From Tenodera sinensis (taxonomy: Eukaryota > Arthropoda > Insecta > Mantodea > Mantidae): 64,000 nt of DNA. The notes under the pieces are model-generated. The model made no database searches, had not been told where the DNA came from, and saw nothing but the letters and a program-made list of their open reading frames with translations. Positions 21,336-31,919 of this stretch are shown here, piece by piece. Position 1 is the stretch's first letter, and every line of letters begins with the position of its first letter. Position numbers and translations under genes: made by a program. The stretch is from positions 149,197,251 to 149,261,250 of the forward strand of contig CM060967.1 in assembly GCA_030765045.1 (NCBI GenBank). The letters are read 5' to 3'.

Positions 21336-22289
21336 AAGTAGAAGAAAAACGCTATTTTTCGAGTTTTTGATATGGATAGTGTTTTTTCTTTTCTTTGTTT
21401 TTTGGGATATGGATATTTTCCTTCCCAACTGTTACAGCAGCCTTCAAATGCTATAGAATGTTAAAGTTAAATACCCAGAATTTAGGTAAGGAGTTTCCGA
21501 TGTGTTTGGAATATTATCTGAAGCATAGATGCTGAAAATTCAATTTAATTTTAATAACAGGAGAACAGGAATGATAGTATGCTCTAATGCTCCATTCAAC
21601 TAGCATGATTTGAAGTAATTTTGCTATTATCTTTTTATTATTCTGGTTTTGCATCGAAATTTCCCTTTTTATGGGTTTTGATTTAGTCTGTGTCAATCAA
21701 TTTTGAGCGAGAGAGCTTAACTCAAAATGTAAACCCAGGGCCAAAGTCAGCTTTGGGCATTAACTAGTCGATCCATAAATTAAATCTATAATCTTTAGTA
21801 GTACATAATGATTCTGGTTAAACGTTTCAGGTATGTGATGATTATTGTATTTTAGCCAAGGTTAATGCCATGAAGGCGAGTTTTTACGCATATAAATACT
21901 TAGGTAATAGTAGTGTATTACGTACAGTAATCACACTTTCGTTTTTTATACAACGAATATTATATTCTAGCCAAGGTTATGGCAATGTCAACCAAGGTTT
22001 CGCATTTATAGATTTAGTAAATGCATAGATCGGATTTTACAACACATAGTTTTACATTCATGTAATGGGTAAACTCTAATTGGCAGTGTGTCTTATAATA
22101 TTTAAGTTTTGAAGAATTCAAGTATTTGCAGCTGTCTCATTTAAAAATACTATATTTTTTCAATAAAACAGTGGCATCTTTTTAAAGAATAAGAAGAAAA
22201 CTCCACGCAACTGCAGTCTTATGTAACCCCGTCAGCTTCCAAGCTGCCATTACACCGTTTAGTTTACTTCCTTCCTTTACCACAGGTAC
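21336..22289. other. Unannotated AT-rich stretch
   Basis: Nothing recognised. GCCAAGGTTAATGCCATGAA (near 21857) and GCCAAGGTTATGGCAATGTC (near 21972) suggest an old local duplication of about 115 bp period. Confidence 0.4.
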
Positions 22290-22385
22290 TTTTGACTGCA
22301 GTTGCTGGGATTCGAACTCGCGACGTTTGGCTTTGAATGCATGGCAGGTCATTGCATATCGTCTTAACCATCACGGCAAATGAAT
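22290..22385 (-). mobile_element. tRNA-like SINE head
   Basis: On the minus strand CCGTGATGGTTAAGACGATA fits box A and GCGAGTTCGAATCCCAGCAA box B with tRNA-like spacing. The ends do not pair, so this is probably a SINE 5' region. Confidence 0.55.
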
Positions 22386-22504
22386 CACTTAGGGTGAGGT
22401 ACCTCCAAAAGGGATACGTAAATTGGTTTATAAATTAGAGGAAGAACGGCATATGTAGCAAAATGATTTGCTAATTAAAGGGTTAAGTTTAACGCATACC
22501 AAGG

Positions 22505-22715
22505 GCAATGGCTCAGGCGGTACCTCTGTGGCCTTGGGAGCCACAGAGGAAGTTTCAGTCTGTAACCGTTAGGAACCCTGTGCCCTGTTGCCGTCTCCCC
22601 TCAGGCCAGCCACCCTTAGTATCCCTTCGCCTCACCCCTCCCTCTCGGGGGCACCCTGTCAGACACGGCAGCACAAAAGTCTCCGCTCCGGGCCAGGTCG
22701 TAGAGTCAATTATTA
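22505..22715 (+). mobile_element. SINE-B copy
   Basis: It contains CAATGGCTCAGGCGGTACCT (box A-like GGCTCAGGCGG) and GTTAGGAACCCTGTGCCCTG. The core GACACGGCAGCACAAAAGTC then CTCCGGGCCAGGTCGTAGAG corresponds to the family's GGGCACAAAAGATCGCC block. The 71-residue ORF over it is incidental. Confidence 0.6.
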
Positions 22716-23639
22716 CTCATTAAAGGTGAGCAAATAGAGATAAATTATGGAACATTATGAACAGAAACGTACTCCCCAACACAACAGCAATAAGTTTATA
22801 TGTAGAAAATAAAACCGTTATAAAAACTGGAATGAAAACAGACGCTATGGCCACCATAAATAAAGGAGTAAGTTAAGGGTACCCGCTCTGCTAACCCACG
22901 TTCCTACTTACCACCATTACAAAACAGGAAACTATTTCTTTTAACCAGCCAAAATAAATTATGTTATAGAAATAAGCCTTAGGATGTTTTACAACCATTT
23001 AGAAGAACTGTACAAAATTTGAAACAGTTACAAAATTGTTGGTTATTGGGAATGGTTTTGTAACTATTATCCTATGCAGCACCAAATATAATTGAAAAGT
23101 CTGAAGAATTTGCATTCTCCACATTTATGATGGTTGAGCAGATCTCCACAGAGCCCAATCGTTTCTCGCATTACTTCAGAACACTTTAAACTTGAAGTCG
23201 GAGTGCATTGCTGTCTTGCTGGTACCACGAATGGTCAGCTCTCCTCAATAATAAGCTTAGAGAGGTGAAAGAGACATCCGATAAACTTGGTAACCTCTTC
23301 TCATGTATCTCGTCGTGATGAGACGATTTTGGTTCGGTTACGCAATGACCACTGCATTTTTATCCATTGTTACCTTTTTAAGCGCAGCCCTGCTCATCTT
23401 TGTCCGCTTGCGACAACCTTCCGTCGGTCTGTCACTTGCTGCTAGTGCACCTTTGAGACTCTCTGCAACTGCCTGTCAGACTTGCAGAGGTCTTGGCGGA
23501 CGATAAACAAGTGCCCAAAATGTTTTGAAATTTTTAGCAATGGTAAACATGAACCTAAGAATTTAGAACCTTAGATATTTCAATTTCATACTTTTTCGAG
23601 TTTTTGATAACTTTAATTCCGACTTTTGGCTCATTTTTT
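22716..23639. other. Unannotated stretch
   Basis: No window repeat was recognised. The 67-residue plus ORF at 23303 is followed by AT-rich sequence and has no known motif. Confidence 0.5.
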
Positions 23640-24391
23640 GTATACTTGCTTATGTGGTATCTTTGTGTCTATCAATGAACAGTATAACTCAAAAACGAAA
23701 AGCTGATTAAAAACCAAAGTTGGTATTTAAATTTAATATCTTTCAAGGGTGCGACACAAAGATTTTGTAGAGAATTCCTCCACCCTAAACTACTCTTTAC
23801 ATTGCCAATTTTTGGTAACCTTTTATTTTTCAAAAATGGCTCTAACGATTATGATTAAAATGCCACATGTTTAAGATATTTTATGGCAAATGAAATGTAT
23901 ATTTTGATTGTTCTGTCTTCATCTTATGTAGTTCTATTTACTACGATGATGCATAACTTTTAAACCGTAAGAGATACGACCAAATCTTACTGTACAAGAA
24001 ATGTAGATCTTGTTGAAACACAAAAGTTATGTCCAAGTGCATTTTTTTTTTTTTTTTTTTTTATTTTTTTGTGTAGTGAACCATTTCGGAGATATTCCTT
24101 GTTATTTGTGTGGGTTTTACAATATCTAAACTTCTCTCAAATGGAAGGTCATTATTCACTTTTCTATCTCTTGGCCGTGTAAAGAGAATTGATTTTCAAT
24201 CTTTAAAAGATTAGCCCCAAAGACTACTGTATTCCCATATTCTCATTGCACCTACAAGAAAATTAGCAATGAAGTAATGTTTGCAAATGTTTATTTCGGC
24301 TAACATGAAGAAGATAGAGGACTAAGAGCTTGAAAGAATAGTTAGCCCAAGAGTAGAGAATGTCATGTGATTGCAACACATCAGATTTTAC
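23640..24391 (+). mobile_element. HINE lacking its head
   Basis: It starts at the microsatellite region (TATCTTTGTGTCTATCAATG), followed by AACTCAAAAACGAAAAGCTG, the body with a poly-T expansion at 24043-24070, and the terminus CATGTGATTGCAACACATCA with T-run. It is directly followed by a LINE fragment. Confidence 0.75.
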
Positions 24392-24394
24392 TCT

Positions 24395-24720
24395 GCACAG
24401 CTACTCTAAAACATTTTATCTCAGTCAGCTCAGTAACTCTTAATAGATACCTTTAGAGTCCAGCATTCAGAGCTGCATAAGAGTATTGGTACTGATAATC
24501 ATTTTATTATAGTTACTTTCCTGAATAGTGCACTATTATCACGCACATATATTATGATATAAATTTGACTTTCTGTTGATATCTTTGACTGTATCATTTT
24601 CTGAGAATACTCCTAAATAATTGAAGTTGATTATATGTTCTAAAGATATGCACGGTGTTACCAAATTCCCATCCACTTTTTCAAGCTATATCTCTTAGTT
24701 GTTCCCGACGCGTGGATGGT
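24395..24720 (-). pseudogene. LINE reverse-transcriptase fragment (RTE-like), broken
   Basis: Minus-strand frames give INFNYLG..SENDTVKDINRK, then a short gap with a frame change, then MLSVPILL.SSECWTLK after corrections. The order F-x-Y-L-G, K-D-I-x-x-K, P-x-L-L-x-x-S-E-x-W-T-L is the region after the catalytic core of non-LTR retrotransposon RTs. Several stops are present. Its C-terminal side lies to the left, next to the HINE end. Confidence 0.6.
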
Positions 24721-24869
24721 TGTATACAGACACAAGTTTTTAGGATCATACACATTTTAATCCAGTTACGAATTACGAGCTGTGACTCCGTACAAACTTG
24801 TAAGTGCAGTATGCATTATAGAGAGGAGTAAGATTCTTTTATTTAGCAACCGTGATTGCTAGTACACAA

Positions 24870-25240
24870 AGCGGATATGTCAGTACAGTACCTCCCGTTA
24901 ATGCCGTCACAACAGAAGTATCCATACCACCCTGGCAGAACCCTAGTCGTGTCGCGTTATGAGGAAATGACTCAAGGACAACTTGCGGAGAGGGACTTAA
25001 CCCGTCGACCGGAAGGCGATCTTTTGCACCTATGCCCTTAACGGGACACCGCCCGGGAGAATGAAGGAAGCGGTCGGAAACGTGTCCTGAACCTTGCCAC
25101 GCAGGCCAGAGGAGAGGGTCCCTATTTGCCCCGTTAGAAGCACCCCGGAGGAGGCGGAGGCTGGTTGAACCCGGTTCCTCTCCGACCCCTTAGGGTTCGT
25201 GCTGTATGCCCAGGACAAGAAGGCAAGTCTTAGGAATGTG
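24870..25240 (-). mobile_element. SINE-B, longest copy
   Basis: On the minus strand: TTCTTGTCCTGGGCATACAG, CGGAGAGGAACCGGGTTCAA (box B-like GGGTTCAA), GGGACCCTCTCCTCTGGCCT, GTGTCCCGTTAAGGGCATAG and GCAAAAGATCGCCTTCCGGT. This is the same order as 1931-2210. It forms an inverted pair with 25410-25540. Small ORFs here are incidental. Confidence 0.65.
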
Positions 25241-25409
25241 TAGCGTAATCATTTTGTCGTTCCCGCACGGTGTTTATGCCTAGTTTCCGAGTATGACAAG
25301 GATGCTAGGCTCGTTTAAAATACAGAATGTTGTCACAGAACTCACCCATAGCTAGAAATATGCACTCTCATACACTCATTTCCTAGTAAACAGGTCCGCT
25401 ACCGGAATA

Positions 25410-25540
25410 GATACACAGTTCAAGCCCCCTCTGCCCTTCATTCCCCTCTAGCCTTCTTGTCGTGGGCATACAGTACTCCCAAGGGGGCGCGGGACTCGGA
25501 AACCGGCTCCCCTTCCTAAACATTTGTTTAGGTTAATATA
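25410..25540 (+). mobile_element. SINE-B 5' part, inverted relative to the neighbour
   Basis: It shares CTTCTTGTCGTGGGCATACA, AAGGGGGCGCGGGACTCGGA and ACCGGCTCC with the 5' region of the minus-strand copy at 24870-25240. Truncated after about 130 bp, it faces that copy across about 180 bp. Confidence 0.6.
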
Positions 25541-26095
25541 CTGTGTATTGTTTTAAATTGTATCACTTTTGGTATTGCTGAATAAAAATGAAATCAACTG
25601 GGGGATAATATGTAGCTATATAAAATTGGATAACACATAATTACGTATATGTAATTAGGTTATACATTCTTGATATGTGTAAATTGGTAAAATAAATTGG
25701 GGATGACATGTGAAATGTAATTAGGTCACATATTTTAAACTGTATGTAGCACTAAAATTGTGGAATATAGATGAAACCAACTGGGGGATAACATTTAATC
25801 AGGTTATGTGCAGATATACCTGTTATATATTAAATTGTATAAAGTATAAATATGAAGTATAACACACAAATGTGATTAGATTGAACATACCAGTTTAAAA
25901 GAATTAAGTTCTTTTATGAAATTAGGGATTATATTGAAATATATTGTATACCCATATTCCTGCTAAATTGTATGCAGCATTCTAATATTTTAAAAACTGT
26001 TGTTTTGGAATTAGGGATTATATTATAATTATATATTAGTATATTCATTCCTGTTATATAAATTATTGCAGCATTGTAACTGAGGAACCAATAAA
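25541..26095 (+). repeat. AT-rich degenerate tandem array, about 80-100 bp period
   Basis: Six units are recognisable by AACTGGGGGATAAYAT or AATTAGGGATTATATT starts (near 25590, 25691, 25772, 25854, 25915, 26009). Each is followed by TGTAATTAGGTYACATATT-like or CATATTCCTGCTAAATTGTA-like segments. The final two units form a more similar subgroup. No coding potential was seen. Confidence 0.7.
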
Positions 26096-26224
26096 GACGC
26101 GCAAATAGTTGGAATATAAAAAAGACACCGAACTAAAAAGATACAGGAGCCCTCTAGCCTGCAGCTGCGCAGGCTAGGGGCTTCCCCCCACCCGCCCCCT
26201 CCCTCCTCGGGCTTGTACCATCCC

Positions 26225-26550
26225 AAGTCAACCAGTAGGCTCGCCTACCAATTCGGGGGACGAGATTGCCAGAGCACATTTGTTCCCCTTGTTGAACTGC
26301 TGCTGCGACGCTCGCCGACTCTTCCAACCCCAAAAGAAACCTAAGGGGATGAAGGGTGAAATGTAGTTATTGATATAACGCAATAAAGGGACAGTAAATT
26401 CGGGGGATATGGAAATCCTTCCCACCATTCGCCTGACGACCCGAGGAAACCTCCCAGAAAACTCATGGATCACGGTGATCGAACGTGCGACCTCCCAAAT
26501 GCGGGTCACAGACTTTACCGCCTTAGCTATCCCGCTCGGTTGCTTAAATG
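26225..26550 (-). mobile_element. SINE-A, tRNA-derived, longest copy
   Basis: On the minus strand it opens GAGCGGGATAGCTAAGGCGG (box A) with GTAAAGTCTGTGACCCGCAT, then TTTGGGAGGTCGCACGTTCG and box B CGTTCGATCACC. GAGTTTTCTGGGAGGTTTCC and a CTTTGGGAT-free tail follow toward 26230. The overlapping 116- and 70-residue ORFs are artefacts. Confidence 0.7.
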
Positions 26551-27566
26551 TCAACGAGTTTGTAAACATGGATAACACTAGTTATCGTTATGTGACACAA
26601 TACCGCGATGCAGTAGTGTAGCGGCTTCAGTAAGTTGTCACAAGTTCCAAATCTTAATATTACTAACCCATATAATCAATCAAGGTGTTGTGCCTTGTAG
26701 GACTTAGACGAATTTGTTGTTCAGATATGATTTGTTTTTTTTTTTTTTTTTTTTTTTTAAATCCACGTATGTGTATTATTGTATTGTCCACTGCAATGAA
26801 CAGACTATGTAGTATTGACTTCACACATACATAAAAGGCGGTGTTCTATAAGGAAAGAAAGATCTTTAATAGTCATCATGCACAGCATAGAATGCGCATT
26901 CTCTTGATACAACCTGTATAAGCACTGTAGCCACCGCCCTTTGTTTACTTCTGGGCTCACCCTCTCTCCTTCGACATAAACGGTCTTTATTACACGGTGA
27001 GGCAACCTCACTAAAACTGGTCACGCTGATCCTCCCCTTAATTATGATACGCTACCAAGCATACAACTAACAATACACCAACACTATGTCGTCGGTTAGA
27101 TAGATGTTGACAACTAAATCTCTTTCTCATAACCTTGACATGCATTCATTCTTCCGCATTGCGTTTACTTTGTCTTTCCCACATTGCTAATGCACGCCTT
27201 CGAATGATGTAAAACAAGCCCAGTGCAATATAAACATAGGTGATAAAAACGATTAAAACACTAGATGCACATGCTTTCAGCACATAGTCAGTCCCACCCG
27301 TCTATTTGTTGACAAGAAGCTGCAATGCTTTGTACATAGAAGTATAATTAAACCTGAAAATTGCCTTCGAATATATTAAAATAAATGATTATCTCAAATA
27401 ACGGTCTGTTTTACATCACGCAACTACCCACTGCACGACAGAGATAACCTATACTCTTGCCGAAATAAGAAACACACTTGAGGTAAACAATGAATAAATC
27501 CAAGCACATGACCGGAGTGAATGCTCTCCTTGGCGCCTGGCCGCAACACCCAGACTAAGAGTAAAT
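26551..27566. other. Unannotated stretch with poly(T)
   Basis: A poly-T tract of about 28 lies at 26731-26758. No shared repeat or coding motif was found in the rest. Confidence 0.5.
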
Positions 27567-29013
27567 AAAAAAATCTGATGTGTTGCACTCACATGACTTT
27601 CTCTACTCTTGCACTAACCATTCTAACAAACTCTTATTCCTATATCTCCATGTTAGTTAAGATAAACATTCGTACAAATTATCTTATTGCTTATTTCCTT
27701 GTAGGTGCAAGGGAGATATTAGAATACAGCAGGCTTTGTGCGACAGTCAAATCTTTTTGACCTTTGAGATTCCGTTCTCTTTGCATGATTAACATATAAA
27801 AAAAATGAACAACGTTGTTGCATTTCGCTAAAGTTCTGTTTTCTGAAACTCCCACATATAACAAGGAATATCTCCGAAATGGTTCATCCTACAAGGAATT
27901 TTATTGAGACATAAGTTGTGTATTTTAGCAAGATTTACAGTTTTTGTACAGCAAGATTTTGTCTATCTCTAACGGTTTACCAGTTATGCAAAATTCGTCC
28001 AGAGTAAATACGACTACATGAGCTATAGCCAGAAAATTCAAGATATACATTTCATTTGTCATAAAAATATCTCAAACATGTGACATTTTAATCAAAATCG
28101 TTAGAGCCATTTTCAAGAAAATCAAAATTTTCCAAAAAATTTCCATGTAAAGGGTAGTTTAGGGTGGGGCTATTTTCTTCAAAATCTTCGTGTCGCATCC
28201 TTGAAAGATATTAAATTTAAATATCAACTTCGGGTTTTAACTGACTTTTCGTTTTTGAGTTATGCTGTCCACACACTGACTGATACAGACACACGCTCGC
28301 GCGAACCTTTTTCTAAAAATTCTTTTTATTTATTTTTCTTCTTCATTTGGGCACTAGCTCGGTATGAGCCGTGCCTCCACTACTATAGTAGTCTCCAGAT
28401 ATCTCTACTCTCTGCCACACTCCTCCAACCTCGGATCCTCATGGTCATCAGATCCTCCTCTACACCATCCATGCGTCTAGTTCTAGGGCATCCCTTTCTT
28501 ATCGAGTCTTACCTTCCAAATTTTCTTTGGGAGTCTGTTTTCATCCATTTTTATAAGATAGCCCAATAATCCCAGTCTTTGAGACTATATATTTAACAAT
28601 ATCCTGGACATTTATTAGATCATTCAGCTCCTGGTTAGTACGAATTCTCCACTGTTTTCATCCTCCTTCAAAGGTCCAAAGCCATACGTGACAACAGGCC
28701 GAGAGTCCTGTAAATTTTCACTTTGATGTTAAGACAATTTAGGCTATTTCTGAGGACGAATGAATTTGCATCATAGGCTCGGTTTTTAGCCTGAATCCTT
28801 TCCTTAATCAGCATGCTAAGATATTTAAAACTAGAAACCCCTTCAAATTATTTACCATTGGTATTCAGGTTACGTGGAGATCCTTTGTCTGGGGAAGGAG
28901 AGATCACTAGATGCATTTCTTGTTTTTCTAATACTTTAAACATCTGTTTTGCAGATCTGGACATCGAAATTTTGGGTCGAAAACAATACTTCCCCTACTT
29001 ACTATACGTAGTA
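27567..29013 (-). mobile_element. HINE, full length, interrupted by a LINE
   Basis: Left end AAAAAAATCTGATGTGTTGC, full body, microsatellite region GACACACGCTCGCGCGAACC, then CTTTTTCTAAAAATTC where foreign LINE sequence begins (28331-28962). The element resumes at GGACATCGAAATTTTGGGTC and ends CTTACTATACGTAGTAGAGA. The head is of the TACGTATA type. The GGATTCAGGGG..GAAATCT segment was lost at the insertion. It is immediately followed by another HINE in the same orientation. Confidence 0.8.
28331..28962 (-). pseudogene. LINE ORF2 C-terminal fragment inserted in a HINE
   Basis: The minus strand, with frame shifts, reads FKYLSMLIKERIQAKNRA, PVVTYG, NQELNDLINVQDIVKYIV, LGYLIKMDENRLPKKI and MDGVEEDLMTMRIRGWRS to a stop near 28381. 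This is the characteristic tail of insect endonuclease/RT non-LTR elements. 5'-truncated LINE insertion is the expected mechanism. The same family appears on the plus strand at 50395-50935. Confidence 0.78.
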
Positions 29014-29098
29014 GAGAAAAACATCTGATGTTGCACTCACATGACTTTCTCTACTCTTGTGCTAACCATTCTTACAAACTCTTATTCCTATATGTTTA

Positions 29099-29575
29099 TG
29101 GGGTGAGTATACTATGTAAATATATAAAATCCTATCGCTTACTTAAATATTTATTTACTGCCATTCATTCTAAAACAAAATAACCTTGTTGCCATGATAC
29201 AACTCTTTTTTTTTTTTACTGTAGTATATACATCCCACATCACTCCCCTTCCAGTAACCAAGTTACGATACAAAATTCAGCCATACTAAATATATATAAT
29301 AGTATGAAAATAGCGACTAGGGAATTTCACTAATCTGCCACTTCTCTAAAAGAATCAAAGGAATCACAACAGTCTACATCTAATTCTCAAAGTCAATCAG
29401 ATGAAGAAAAAGACCACAAAAAAGACTCATATGGGGTGAGTATACTATGTAAATATATAAAATGCTATCGCTTACTTAAACCTTTATTTACTGCCATTCA
29501 TTCTACAACAAAATAACCTTGTTGCCATGATACAACTTTTTTTTTTTTTTTTTAAACCGTAGTGTATACATCCCA
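29099..29575. mobile_element. TRIM-like element: 139/144-bp direct repeats around 194 bp
   Basis: Direct repeats at 29099-29237 and 29432-29575 both start TGGGGTGAGTATACTATGTA and end GTATACATCCCA. They thus have TG...CA ends with a short inverted TGGG/CCCA and share an internal T-run of 11 or 16. The centre ends in a purine-rich stretch (GATGAAGAAAAAGACCACAA). This fits a miniature LTR element, but I see no clear primer-binding site. TGTT flanks both sides two bases out, which is only weak support for a duplication. Two MITEs in tandem is the alternative. Confidence 0.55.
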
Positions 29576-29601
29576 CGTGTTCTTCGTGTTAGTTAAGATA
29601 A

Positions 29602-29661
29602 CCAGGAGTGGAGTGTGGAGTTTAAGGGCCCGTCGACAGCTGGGTCATTTGGGCCCCAGTC
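29602..29661 (-). mobile_element. 60-bp retroposon scrap with 7-bp target duplication
   Basis: The insert is flanked by AAGATAA at 29595-29601 and 29662-29668, which occurs once in the uninterrupted HINE. It contains GGAGTTTAAGGGCCCGTCGA, matching 47291-47325. There the GAGTG side expands into a long GTGA array, which implies a minus-strand element whose 3' tail is that microsatellite. Confidence 0.7.
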
Positions 29662-29956
29662 AAGATAAACATTTGTACAAATTATGTTATTGTTTATTTC
29701 CTTGTAGGTGCAAGGGGAATATTAGAATACTGTAGGCTTTGTGCAGGAGTCAAAACTTTTAAAGCTTTGAGATTCCGTTCTCTTTGTACACTTCACATGT
29801 AAAAAAATGAGAAACGATGTTCCAATTCACGAAAGTTTTAAGTTTTCCGAAACTCACACACATAACAAGGAATATCTGCGAAATGGTTCACCCTACAAGA
29901 AAATATATTCAGACATAAATTGTGTATTTTAGCAAAATATAGTATGATTTGGTCTA

Positions 29957-30141
29957 TCTAATAATAATAATAAAGTGAGGAATTTGGACATGGTATACAC
30001 CATGCCCGGGCTGCTTAGGGTTTCCCCTCTTCAGCCTAGCTTGGTTTTGTGTGTGTCGTGTGCTTGGAGATCTTCGGCGGTGGGGCAGATTGTCATGTGC
30101 GTATGATGTGCATGTTTTGGTTAAGTGATATGAGAAAATAT

Positions 30142-30187
<46 letters not shown>

Positions 30188-30195
30188 GTATAATA
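29957..30195 (-). mobile_element. Retroposon-like insertion with TTA tail and long T-run
   Basis: It interrupts the HINE between two copies of TGGTCTATCT (imperfect over about 20 bp). The left edge is AATAATAATAATAAAG; the right edge is a 41-bp T-run (30143-30183) followed by TAATAGTATAATATAG. The middle has CACCATGCCCGGGCTGCTTA. Read in reverse the element would end in (TTA)n. Family unknown. Confidence 0.5.
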
Positions 30196-30734
30196 TAGAT
30201 ATGGTCTATCTCTAATGGTTTACCACTTATGCAAAAGTCGTCCAGAGTAAATATAACTACAGGGATTATAGGCAGAAAATTCAAAATATACATTTGATTT
30301 GTCATAAAAATATCTCAAACATATGACATTTTAATAAAAATCGTTAGAGCCATTTTCAAGAAAATAAACATTTTCTAAAAAATTTCCATGTAAACAGTGA
30401 TTTGGGGTGGGGCTATTTTCTTCAAAATCTTCGTGTCGCACCCTTGAAAGACATTAAACTTAAATACTAAATTTGGTTTTTAACCGACTTTTCGTTTTTG
30501 AGTTATGCTGTCCACAGACTGACAGACACACACACACACGGACCTTTTTCTAAACATGCGTTTTTTGGATTCAGGAGGTCTCAAAACATATATTTTTAGT
30601 GAAATCTTGACCTCGAAATTTTGGGTGAAATACAATACCTACTTCCTCCACTTACCAGTAGAGAAAGTAAGAAATATTGACTACAATTTTAAAACCAAAA
30701 TGTTCCATTAGCATGTTTTATTCTGATTTTATAC

Positions 30735-31075
30735 GAAAATTCGTGCTTAAGTTCACGATCTTAGGATGCTACTGGTGATTTAAGAGAAGCCTCCTACGTC
30801 AGCTCCCCTTTACATGAAACATTTTTGGGAGTGCCTGATTGTCCCTCACAATGGCTCTAAGGATGTCGATTCCAGTAGCGTATATTTAAGATATTTAATC
30901 AAAAGTCAAGTTTATATTTTGAATTCTCTATGAGCAGGGTGTGAAGTTCTCGTCATCCGGAAGCAATTAGAAAATGGTAAAACTTAAGATACAGAAAAAT
31001 AACTACTACACACAAATGTAGAACGCTTCAAGACAAACAGCTTATTTCAAATAATATTTACGTAGTGTCAAGCAT
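30735..31075 (+). mobile_element. Old, diverged HINE
   Basis: Recognisable blocks in order: ATCTTAGGATGCTAC, CCCCTTTACATGAAACATTT, ATGGCTCTAAGGATG, TATTTAAGATATTTAATC, AAGTTTATATTTTGAATTCT and ATGTAGAACGCTTCAAGACA. It is much more diverged than other copies and so among the oldest. It ends near a mariner-type transposon. Confidence 0.5.
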
Positions 31076-31139
31076 TTCTAATATCGGTTAGCTAGTATCG
31101 GTTTGAATTTCTCAGTTCTACAGTGCTGCCACTATTCGA

Positions 31140-31500
31140 TTGTTTCTCGTAAATGTTATATGGCAAGCGCCTGGAATTTCAAGACCAGCGTGTAGACATT
31201 CGTTTGAGAGCGTCGAAATTTGAGAACTAACGGTTGTGACAATTTGTTAAGGTTTGTTTTGGTATCTTAATACGGATATGGACTACATGAGCTACAGCAC
31301 ACGTTGATTTAAATGTACAGAATCACCTCAACATCGCATATTCAAATCGATGGATTGGTAGAGGTGGACCAGTTCCATGGTCAGTACAGTCGCCAGATCA
31401 CACACTTCTCGACTACTTCCTGTGGCGTTGTATGAAGAGTATAGTGTATGACACTCCTGTACCTGCTTGTAGTGTAGCAATATGTTATATCAGCACTGTC
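31140..31500 (+). pseudogene. Mariner/Tc1-superfamily transposase fragment
   Basis: The plus strand at about 31300-31490 reads FDLN.QNHLNIAYSN, RWIGRGGPVPWSVQSPDH, LLDYFLWRCMKSIVYDTPV. The R-W-I-G-R-x-G-P, R/Q-S-P-D and D-x-F-L-W-x-x-x-K motifs are the third-catalytic-residue region of a large insect group of DDE transposases. The upstream 31190-31268 block is shared with 18900-18987. A second copy lies at 45372-45870. Heavily truncated. Confidence 0.7.
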
Positions 31501-31682
31501 CAACTCTGAGACCCTTACGAAATTATCAGCTACAACCCCATCTCCTCTTTCAGTCGGAGGGTTGGTTAGGTAGTGCCTGTGGCGTGTGGAATCACAAGCA
31601 GTCAGTATCCAGTGTCGGACACAGTCAGTTTCTAAGGCATACCTTGAATGTCCCCAGATGATCCCTTCATTCTGCATGACTT
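31501..31682. other. Spacer between transposon remnants
   Basis: Probably further transposon debris. The 103-residue minus ORF at 31381-31692 is antisense to the transposase fragment and is not a gene. Confidence 0.35.
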
Positions 31683-31830
31683 TTGCATACATAGTAAACA
31701 GTAAGAGACAGGTAAAACCTTACTAAATATAAAATGAGGATCTCGTTAAAACACACAATTTATGTGAAGTACTTTTCCTTTCTTTTGAGTGAAACATTTT
31801 CGTGATATTCTTCATTATTTCTTTACTTCT
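31683..31830 (+). mobile_element. Diverged HINE fragment
   Basis: GTAAACAGTAAGAGACAGGT, CCTTACTAAATATAAAATGA, CTCGTTAAAACACACAATTT and GAGTGAAACATTTTCG follow the middle of the HINE body in forward order. Both ends are truncated. Confidence 0.55.
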
Positions 31831-31919
31831 TGTAAGAGTAAACGTATGATTATTTAAGTTTCTTATTAAAATATTCTCTAAAACTAAGCTTAATAAAATC
31901 CGTTGCACTACATCCCAAT

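Larger units (their letters stand above)
29014..30672 (-). mobile_element. HINE, full length, with three insertions
   Basis: The 3' end is reversed at AACATCTGATGTTGCACTCA and the 5' head ends CCACTTACCAGTAGAGAAAG. The body is interrupted by a paired-repeat element (29099-29575), a 60-bp retroposon (29602-29661, 7-bp duplication) and a longer insertion (29957-30195). Removing these restores the family sequence. It sits directly next to 27567-29013. Confidence 0.8.

Noticed and set aside
31381..31692. 103-residue minus-strand ORF
   Set aside because: It is the antisense shadow of a mariner-type transposase fragment on the plus strand.
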